Origin: an uncultured Oleiphilaceae bacterium
GTDB taxonomy: Bacteria; Pseudomonadota; Gammaproteobacteria; Pseudomonadales; Oleiphilaceae
Assembly: GCA_913060665.1 (NCBI GenBank)
Contig: CAJXUY010000026.1
Location: 1-38,682 of the forward strand
Length of the DNA: 38,682 nt
Direction: 5' to 3'
The notes beneath the pieces are model-generated. The model was not told where the DNA came from, did not search any database, and saw only the letters and a program-made list of their open reading frames with translations. Positions 33,100 through 38,682 of this stretch are shown here, piece by piece. Position 1 is the first letter of the stretch. Every line of letters starts with the position of its first letter. The position numbers were made by a program, and so were the translations under genes.

Positions 33100-33660
33100 T
33101 TAGCCGCGCGGACCGCAATAGGGTTTCACGACCTCAACAGGCTTATGTTGGCTGCCCATGAGTAAACCGACGAAATTACATGGGCGGTGTGTGCTGTCTA
33201 GCTGTTCTTTTATGATTTTGTTCCAGCCTGTTCGGCAAGCGCCGGTTGAGCCTGGCAGGCAAAAAATGACGGTTTTGTTAACGAGTCCGGCGAAGGCGCG
33301 AGACTGGATGGTAGATGAACCTATTTCATCATAAGATACCTGACGAAATAGTTCTCCGAAGCCTTTGACTTCTTTGTCGAATAGGGGGGTTAGCGCTTCA
33401 GGTGTGCTATCTCTATCGGTAAAGCCCGTACCACCGGTAACAATGACGGCCTGGACGTCGGGGTTGGCGATCCACTGAGATACAACGGCACGCATTTGAT
33501 AGATGTCATCGGGGACTAAGTTACGGTCTATTAACTGATGACCTGTTTCTTCAAGTGCATCGACTAATGCTTGCCCTGAAGTGTCGTTGTCAAAGTTGCG
33601 GGTGTCAGAAACGGTTAATACGGCAATGTTCAGTGAAACAAAATCGGTGGCAGCACTCAT
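33100..33660 (-). CDS. moaB: molybdenum cofactor protein MoaB
   Basis: MoaB/MogA-family protein of 186 residues, implicated in molybdopterin adenylylation in organisms lacking MogA. The motifs LTVSDTR, VIVTGGTGFTDRDSTPEAL and FCLPGSTGACRTGWNKII are typical of MoaB. First gene of the Moco operon; moaA and moaC are not in the window. AGGAAG lies 9 bases upstream of the ATG. Confidence 0.94.
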   Translation of the reverse strand: MSAATDFVSLNIAVLTVSDTRNFDNDTSGQALVDALEETGHQLIDRNLVPDDIYQMRAVVSQWIANPDVQAVIVTGGTGFTDRDSTPEALTPLFDKEVKGFGELFRQVSYDEIGSSTIQSRAFAGLVNKTVIFCLPGSTGACRTGWNKIIKEQLDSTHRPCNFVGLLMGSQHKPVEVVKPYCGPRG

Positions 33661-33699
33661 GACTAGTAGTCTTCCTAAAGATTAAACGAGTTGCCGCTC

Positions 33700-33727
33700 A
33701 TATTATCATTCCCTGATAGGGTCGCAA
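33700..33727 (-). promoter_or_regulatory. candidate promoter of the moaB operon with a spacer dyad
   Basis: TTGCGA (33722-33727) and TAATAT (33700-33705) are spaced 16 bp apart on the minus strand. The 11-bp palindrome CCCTGATAGGG (33711-33721) lies in the spacer and could be an operator. The match to consensus is moderate. Confidence 0.3.
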
Positions 33728-33777
33728 GCTTACCTGTATCAATAGTTAGTTTGTTTTTAGAAAGCGACGGCTGTTAT

Positions 33778-34245
33778 TTAGGCAAATGTGTTAATCATAG
33801 ACCCTGCCTGAATCTGATTTTGTATTCCCACTTGATAATAAGGTGTGGGTTTAGGGCCTTCTTGTTGTCGGTCGATATAGTTGCTCAACATATCGCTATT
33901 AGCGACTTGGTGGCGTGTAATAGCTTGATTAATGTCTTTAATATCACCATAGTCAACGGTATTGGATGAGGTGCTGCTATCGTTTCCTGTTGCATTTTGA
34001 TAAGACTGGACATAAGTATCAATATTATCGTTAGTTTGTTGATGATCAATGACCGTTGTGGCTGCGGTTCGCTTTTGTTGCGCAGTATCGCTTTGAGCTT
34101 GCTGTACCTCGCTTTGTTTTGAATACAACGCATCCGCTACATGGTTTTTTTGTTCGGGAGTGATTTCGGCCGGTTTTTCACTGACGACTTGAGCGTGCCG
34201 AATTGTCTGGTAGGTTTGGGCAAAATTTGCACTGTTGACTTGCAT
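33778..34245 (-). CDS. unrecognised Gln/Ser/Thr-rich protein
   Basis: A 155-residue protein I do not recognise. It starts MQVNSANFAQTYQTI with a good Shine-Dalgarno (GAGGAG, 7 bases), so the upstream extension to 34365 is rejected. The sequence is hydrophilic, rich in Gln, Asn, Ser and Thr, has no Cys, signal or membrane segment, and ends NQIQAGSMINTFA. The C-terminal hydrophobic-polar pattern loosely recalls flagellar axial proteins, but this is not enough to assign. It lies between moaB and rho, on the minus strand. Confidence 0.7.
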   Translation of the reverse strand: MQVNSANFAQTYQTIRHAQVVSEKPAEITPEQKNHVADALYSKQSEVQQAQSDTAQQKRTAATTVIDHQQTNDNIDTYVQSYQNATGNDSSTSSNTVDYGDIKDINQAITRHQVANSDMLSNYIDRQQEGPKPTPYYQVGIQNQIQAGSMINTFA

Positions 34246-34332
34246 GACGCTCTCCTCTGATATTGTGACTGCTTGGTAGTTATTATCGTGGTAAAGCGTA
34301 TATAAATGTATTCGTAGATTTACATAGCGACC

Positions 34333-34393
34333 CCTAGTAGTTTCACCTACTAGGCTATTGATCAATACAGGGCTTGTTTCTAGAGAAAGAAAC
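34333..34393. promoter_or_regulatory. two dyads upstream of the Gln-rich gene
   Basis: A perfect 8-bp inverted repeat, CCTAGTAG-TTTCAC-CTACTAGG, lies at 34333-34354, and a 6-bp one, GTTTCT-AGAGAA-AGAAAC, at 34376-34393. They sit between the divergent Gln-rich gene and rho. They may be operators or part of a leader hairpin; neither has a T-run. Confidence 0.35.
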
Positions 34394-34465
34394 AGTGGAT
34401 ATAACCCTTCGCCTTAAACGAAAGTGAGTACTCGGGCAATAAAAATTAGTATTTTTCTGGATTAT

Positions 34466-34474
34466 TGTTATAAT
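34466..34474 (+). promoter_or_regulatory. extended -10 promoter of rho
   Basis: TGTTATAAT is a perfect extended -10 (TGn-TATAAT). The -35 at 17 bp (TTAGTA) is poor, as expected for this class. The start would be near 34481, giving a leader of about 135 bases before the rho ATG. A long untranslated leader is usual for the autoregulated rho gene. Confidence 0.6.
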
Positions 34475-34615
34475 CCCGTCTATCTTTAGCTAAAACCCTT
34501 TGGGGTTGAAGTTTTCTTCCTTCATCTCAGATGAATGTAATTGCAAATAAATCGAAAAAATTATCTGAAATTCCTTCAAACCAAATTCTCTTCTATCTCT
34601 ATAGCCTACTAAACT

Positions 34616-35878
34616 ATGAATCTTTCCGAACTTAAGAAAAAATCCGTACCTGAGCTTTTGACTATCGCCGCAGAAATGGGACTAGATAACCTGGCAAGAT
34701 CCCGTAAACAAGATGTAATCTTCACTATACTTAAACGACATGCTAAGGGTGGCGAAGACATCTACGGTGATGGCGTCCTGGAAATTCTTCAGGATGGGTT
34801 TGGTTTCCTTCGTTCAGCAGAAGGCTCCTATTTAGCAGGCCCAGACGATATATATGTATCACCCAGTCAGATTCGTCGATTCAATCTTCGTACTGGTGAT
34901 ACCGTGGCGGGTAAAATTAGACCGCCGAAAGACGGTGAACGTTATTTTGCACTGTTAAAAGTGAGTGAAATTAACTTTGATAAGCCAGAAAACTCCCGTA
35001 ATAAAATTCTTTTTGAAAACCTAACACCTTTATTTCCGACTGATCGCCTTGTTCTTGAAGTGGGTAACGGCAGTACTGAAGACCTCTCGTCTCGAGTAAC
35101 AGATTTGGTTGCACCCATTGGTAAGGGGCAGCGTGGGTTGATCGTATCGCCTCCTAAGGCCGGTAAAACACTTATGATGCAGAATATTGCGCAGTCTATT
35201 GTGCGTAATAATCCAGAATGTCATTTGATGGTCTTATTGATTGATGAGCGTCCGGAAGAAGTAACTGAAATGCAACGCTCTGTTAGGGGTGAAGTCATTG
35301 CCAGTACGTTTGATGAGCCACCTTCACGTCACGTTCAGGTAGCCGAAATGGTTATCGAAAAAGCGAAGCGATTAGTTGAGCACAAAAAAGACGTGGTGAT
35401 CCTGCTTGACTCTATTACACGACTAGCCCGTGCATATAACACTATTATCCCTTCATCGGGCAAGGTATTGACCGGTGGTGTTGATGCCCATGCGCTAGAG
35501 CGCCCTAAGCGTTTCTTTGGTGCTGCTCGTAATGTTGAAGAGGGTGGAAGCTTAACGATCTTAGCGACTACGTTGGTTGATACCGGCTCTAAGATGGATG
35601 AAGTTATCTTTGAAGAATTTAAAGGTACGGGTAACCAAGAGATTCATTTAGATCGTAAAGCGGCTGAGAGGCGTGTTTACCCTGCTATCAATATTCGTCG
35701 TTCGGGTACTCGTCGCGAGGACCTATTGATGACCGAAGGTGATCTGCAGCGTGTATGGATTCTTCGTAAGCTATTGCACTCAATGGATGATGATGTCGCC
35801 GCGATTGAATTTTTGCTAGATAAGCTAAAAGATACCAAGACTAACGAAGAGTTTTTCTTGTCTATGAAGAAGCGCTAA
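34616..35878 (+). CDS. rho: transcription termination factor Rho
   Basis: Hexameric RNA helicase of 420 residues that ends transcription at Rho-dependent sites. The N-terminal helical domain ([18 protein letters not shown]) and cold-shock RNA-binding domain ([21 protein letters not shown]) precede the ATPase with P-loop SPPKAGKT, Walker [14 protein letters not shown], the Q-loop region and the R-loop ([20 protein letters not shown]). The gene keeps its pseudomonad partner ubiD downstream, but trxA is displaced. Confidence 0.99.
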   Translation: MNLSELKKKSVPELLTIAAEMGLDNLARSRKQDVIFTILKRHAKGGEDIYGDGVLEILQDGFGFLRSAEGSYLAGPDDIYVSPSQIRRFNLRTGDTVAGKIRPPKDGERYFALLKVSEINFDKPENSRNKILFENLTPLFPTDRLVLEVGNGSTEDLSSRVTDLVAPIGKGQRGLIVSPPKAGKTLMMQNIAQSIVRNNPECHLMVLLIDERPEEVTEMQRSVRGEVIASTFDEPPSRHVQVAEMVIEKAKRLVEHKKDVVILLDSITRLARAYNTIIPSSGKVLTGGVDAHALERPKRFFGAARNVEEGGSLTILATTLVDTGSKMDEVIFEEFKGTGNQEIHLDRKAAERRVYPAINIRRSGTRREDLLMTEGDLQRVWILRKLLHSMDDDVAAIEFLLDKLKDTKTNEEFFLSMKKR

Positions 35879-35901
35879 CATTTAAGTAACTACTTGTTCA
35901 T

Positions 35902-35927
35902 GTCATCCTTGCGAAAGTGAGAATGAC
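35902..35927. repeat. REP-like palindrome with a GAAA loop
   Basis: GTCATCCTTGC-GAAA-GTGAGAATGAC forms an imperfect 11-bp stem (one mismatch, two wobbles) closed by a GNRA tetraloop. It closely resembles the dispersed GTCATTCCCGCGAAAG-type palindromes of many proteobacteria. It starts 23 bp after the rho stop. Confidence 0.55.
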
Positions 35928-35973
35928 AATGTTGAGTGTTTATGTGTTAAGTGGGCGTCATTTGGCGTCAATA

Positions 35974-36008
35974 AAAAAGGCTGGTGATTTTCGAACACCG
36001 GCCTTTTT
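35974..36008 (+). terminator. rho transcript terminator
   Basis: AAAAAGGCTGGTG and CACCGGCCTTTTT pair over 13 positions (one U-G wobble) around a 9-base loop, with a T-run in the second arm. It lies 20 bp before the preferred ubiD ATG and inside the overlong frame, supporting the shorter ubiD start. Confidence 0.85.
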
Positions 36009-36027
36009 AATGGCTAGGATAGATAGA

Positions 36028-37497
36028 ATGAAATATAACGACCTGCGTGACTTCATTAATAAGCTTGAAAAAGAAGGTGAACTCAAGCGTATTACGATGG
36101 AAGTTGATCCTTATCTGGAAATGACAGAAATTTGTGATCGTACTTTACGGCAAGGTGGGCCTGCGCTGTTATTTGAAAGCCCTAAAGGGTTTGATATGCC
36201 AGTACTGGGAAACCTTTTTGGCACTCCCAAACGTGTTGCAATGGGGATGGGGGAAAATGATGTTACGGCGCTTCGAGACGTTGGCAAGTTGCTAGCATTT
36301 TTGAAAGAGCCAGAGCCCCCAAAAGGGTTTAAAGATGTATGGCAAAAAATGCCAGCCTTTAAGCAAGTGCTCAATATGGGCCCTAAGGAAGTGCGTTCAG
36401 CAGCATGCCAGCAAGTCGTTATTAAGAAAGATGATGTAGACCTCTATAAAATACCGATTCAAACCTGTTGGCCGGGGGATGCAGGCCCATTGGTGACCTG
36501 GCCGTTAGTGATTACTCGCGGACCTGAAAAAGAAAGACAGAACCTAGGTATTTACCGGCAACAATTAATAGGTAAAAACAAGCTCATTATGCGTTGGCTT
36601 TCTCATCGCGGTGGTGCATTAGATTATCGAGAGTGGGCAAAGGCAACGCCTGATAAGCCCTTTCCTGTTGCAGTGGCGTTGGGAGCAGACCCTGCTACGA
36701 TATTGGGTGCCGTTACACCAGTACCTGATACGCTATCAGAATATGCGTTTGCAGGGCTTTTAAGGGGGTCAAAAACCGAAGTTGCATCCGCTAAGCTAAG
36801 CGACTTACAGGTGCCGGCCAGTGCTGAAATTATTTTGGAAGGCTTTATCTACCCAGGCGAACTCGCGCCAGAAGGGCCTTTTGGTGATCATACGGGTTAT
36901 TATAATGAGGTTGAGAGCTTCCCTGTATTCACTGTTGAGACCATTACGCACCGTAAGAACCCCATTTATCATAGTACCTATACCGGCCGACCACCTGATG
37001 AGCCTGCAATATTAGGGGTTGCGCTAAATGAGGTTTTTATACCTATACTGCAGAAACAGTTCCCGGAAATTGTAGATTTTTATCTGCCACCAGAAGGCTG
37101 CTCGTATCGAATGGCTGTTGTGACTATGAAGAAGCAGTATCCGGGTCATGCCAAGCGCGTGATGATGGGTGTTTGGTCATTTCTTCGTCAGTTTATGTAT
37201 ACCAAATTTGTTATTGTGACAGACGATGACGTTAATGCTCGAGATTGGAATGATGTTATTTGGGCTATTACCACGAGAATGGACCCTGCTCGTGATACGA
37301 CCATGATTGAAAATACGCCGATTGACTATCTGGATTTTGCTTCACCGGTATCCGGTCTGGGCTCTAAAATGGGTCTTGATGCAACCAATAAGTGGCCAGG
37401 GGAAACGACCCGAGAGTGGGGGGAGCCCATTGAAATGGACTCGGCTGTTAAGCGGCGTGTTGATGACATTTGGTCGTTGTTAGGAATTGATAAATAA
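36028..37497 (+). CDS. ubiD: 4-hydroxy-3-polyprenylbenzoate decarboxylase
   Basis: A prenylated-FMN-dependent decarboxylase of ubiquinone synthesis, 489 residues. The start [22 protein letters not shown] with AGGA 8 bases upstream fits the family; the frame continues 37 codons further up, but those overlap the terminator and are rejected. Visible marks are [48 protein letters not shown] and the metal and cofactor region [13 protein letters not shown]. The FMN prenyltransferase ubiX is not in the window. Confidence 0.96.
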   Translation: MKYNDLRDFINKLEKEGELKRITMEVDPYLEMTEICDRTLRQGGPALLFESPKGFDMPVLGNLFGTPKRVAMGMGENDVTALRDVGKLLAFLKEPEPPKGFKDVWQKMPAFKQVLNMGPKEVRSAACQQVVIKKDDVDLYKIPIQTCWPGDAGPLVTWPLVITRGPEKERQNLGIYRQQLIGKNKLIMRWLSHRGGALDYREWAKATPDKPFPVAVALGADPATILGAVTPVPDTLSEYAFAGLLRGSKTEVASAKLSDLQVPASAEIILEGFIYPGELAPEGPFGDHTGYYNEVESFPVFTVETITHRKNPIYHSTYTGRPPDEPAILGVALNEVFIPILQKQFPEIVDFYLPPEGCSYRMAVVTMKKQYPGHAKRVMMGVWSFLRQFMYTKFVIVTDDDVNARDWNDVIWAITTRMDPARDTTMIENTPIDYLDFASPVSGLGSKMGLDATNKWPGETTREWGEPIEMDSAVKRRVDDIWSLLGIDK

Positions 37498-37582
37498 GAT
37501 GAGCTATACCTGACTAAAATTGTCGGGTATAGACGTTTTCTGTTAGAATACGCCAACCTCTTTATTATTTATAGAGTATGTT

Positions 37583-38590
37583 ATGCCTTTAGTTAGATTG
37601 CTGCCCCGAGACGTTCAGTTTGAAAGTTTATCGGGAGAAACCATTTTTGATGCGGCATTTAGGCAGGGTATTCGCTTTCCAGTCAGTTGTGAAAACGGTG
37701 TTTGTCATATCTGTCAGGGGGTTTTGTTATCGGGTCGCTGTGTATTGCCAAGCGGAGTTAAGGTTGAAGCCGTAAATAAAGAATTAATGCTTTGCAACGC
37801 AGTGCCCGACACTGATTGTGATATAGAAATTAATGGCGTGTTAAAGCCAGGAGAAATAGCGTTGAAAACATTTGCCTGTCAGGTTGAAGTTATTGAAGAG
37901 TTAAATCACGATGTGTATCGTGTCGTGCTGAGGCCGCCAGCAGGCAAGCGAGTTGAGTTTCATGCCGGGCAGTACTTATCGGTTCTGATGGATGGGCGAG
38001 ACCCTTCGTTTTTTTCTATTGCGAGTGCGCCGACTTTACCTGAAGAGCCTTCAAACAGGAATATTGAATTACATGTACAGGCTGCCGAGGGCTGGGAATC
38101 TGCTTCAGCGGTGATTGAATACATCAAAAACCATCCGGTGCTGAAAGTGCAATTACCATTCGGTAAGGCATGCCTAATTGAAAAACCTGATCAGCCGCTA
38201 CTATTGGTTGCCGCAGGGACGGGCTTTGCACAGATGCAAAGTATTATTGAGCATGCATTGTCACTGAACCCTGAACAGCAAATATCTCTGTATTGGGGTG
38301 GGCGTCAGGCCGATGATATTTACTTATTAGATAAGCCAAAAGCGTGGCAAGCGACTTATACTAACTTTTCTTACCGCATCATTAGCGCTGATATAGAAGA
38401 CAATGAATGGCCTGGTCACCACGAGCAATTGTTTAATACAGTGCTGCAAGATGGCCATGATTTAAAAGGCTGCCAGGTATTTGCTAGTGGTTCTCCGGGA
38501 ATGGTTTATGCCACCATGGATGCCTTTTTAGAGCAGGGTATGCCTGAAGAAAACTTCCATTCAGATGTGCTTGAATATGCGCCACGATAG
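37583..38590 (+). CDS. ferredoxin-domain NAD(P)H:flavin oxidoreductase
   Basis: A 335-residue three-domain reductase. An N-terminal plant-type 2Fe-2S ferredoxin domain has ligands Cys36, Cys41, Cys44 and Cys71 (SCENGVCHICQG ... LMLCNAV). A FAD-binding barrel (about 98-195, with HAGQYLSVL and SFFSIASAP) and an NAD-binding domain (LLVAAGTGFAQMQSI, GGRQADDIYLLD, SGSPGMVYATMDAFLEQG) follow. Homologues after ubiD in pseudomonads are annotated as CDP-6-deoxy-delta-3,4-glucoseen reductase-like. Its electron acceptor is unknown; a link to UbiD or ubiquinone hydroxylases is inference from position. Confidence 0.9.
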   Translation: MPLVRLLPRDVQFESLSGETIFDAAFRQGIRFPVSCENGVCHICQGVLLSGRCVLPSGVKVEAVNKELMLCNAVPDTDCDIEINGVLKPGEIALKTFACQVEVIEELNHDVYRVVLRPPAGKRVEFHAGQYLSVLMDGRDPSFFSIASAPTLPEEPSNRNIELHVQAAEGWESASAVIEYIKNHPVLKVQLPFGKACLIEKPDQPLLLVAAGTGFAQMQSIIEHALSLNPEQQISLYWGGRQADDIYLLDKPKAWQATYTNFSYRIISADIEDNEWPGHHEQLFNTVLQDGHDLKGCQVFASGSPGMVYATMDAFLEQGMPEENFHSDVLEYAPR

Positions 38591-38682
38591 CTGGCCATAA
38601 CGCCTACACGCCAAAGAATACAGTCTCTGTAGCCGTGATGCAGCGAAGAGGCTGTGAAAGTATTCTAGTATTACCTGTATTA
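38591..38682. other. window end, no gene seen
   Basis: The last 92 bases contain no supportable feature. Confidence 0.5.

Noticed and set aside
35917-36027. 37-codon N-terminal extension of UbiD
   Set aside because: It covers a REP-like palindrome and the rho terminator and has no family similarity; the ATG at 36028 has a ribosome-binding site.
1-38682. CRISPR arrays, tRNA or rRNA genes, transposases, prophage, toxin-antitoxin pairs
   Set aside because: None could be supported: no regular spaced repeats, no cloverleaf-like CCA-ended segments noticed, and no mobile-element proteins among the readable frames.

Overview
The window looks like a chromosomal segment of a gammaproteobacterium, most likely a marine or aquatic relative of the Pseudomonas/Marinobacter/Oceanospirillales groups. 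The reasons are the dsbB-algQ, FKBP, ABC-F (YheS-like), ppx-trxA and rho-ubiD-flavin reductase gene order, a FolX-type epimerase, DUF1244, TIGR02444 and TIGR02808 proteins, and moderate GC. No rRNA, tRNA, CRISPR array, insertion sequence or phage gene was seen.

Layout. 1-6.7 kb: an RND/MMPL exporter, two small cytosolic proteins (one DUF1244), a GIY-YIG protein next to a decayed Sel1-repeat gene, and the agmatine-to-putrescine pair aguA-aguB. 6.8-10.2 kb: a DUF2218-like fragment, the minus-strand unit folE-folX-CoA-binding protein, an unannotated 54-residue gene, and a MEST/PEG1-like alpha/beta hydrolase. 10.3-17.5 kb: dsbB, algQ/rsd, a WD40 lipoprotein, a periplasmic FKBP isomerase, a DUF4124 protein, a TIGR02444 protein, an ABC-F ATPase and a glutathione S-transferase. 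17.5-20.9 kb: an unrecognised membrane protein coupled to a 50-residue secreted peptide, then ppx and trxA, transcribed divergently.

20.9-33.7 kb is a nitrate-respiration block between trxA and rho. It holds napFDAGHBC plus a TIGR02808 small membrane protein on the minus strand, a divergent NarX-NarL two-component system, mobA, and a moaB-moeA-moaD-moaE unit for molybdenum cofactor. It therefore carries a periplasmic nitrate reductase, its electron-delivery proteins, its sensor and part of its cofactor pathway. The nap/narX intergenic region has a 9/10 match to the FNR/Anr box, centred 41.5 bp upstream of a plausible napF start site. The ppx/trxA intergenic region has another 9/10 match at exactly the same distance from a good -10 for ppx.

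33.7-38.7 kb: an unrecognised Gln/Ser/Thr-rich protein, rho with an extended -10 promoter, a REP-like palindrome and terminator, ubiD, and a ferredoxin-domain flavin reductase.

Several small genes not obvious from long-ORF inspection were read from the sequence: a 31-residue membrane peptide, the 54-residue soluble protein, the 50-residue exported peptide, the 45-residue TIGR02808 protein and a 29-residue signal-peptide-like ORF. All function calls rest on motif recognition by eye. No database search was run.
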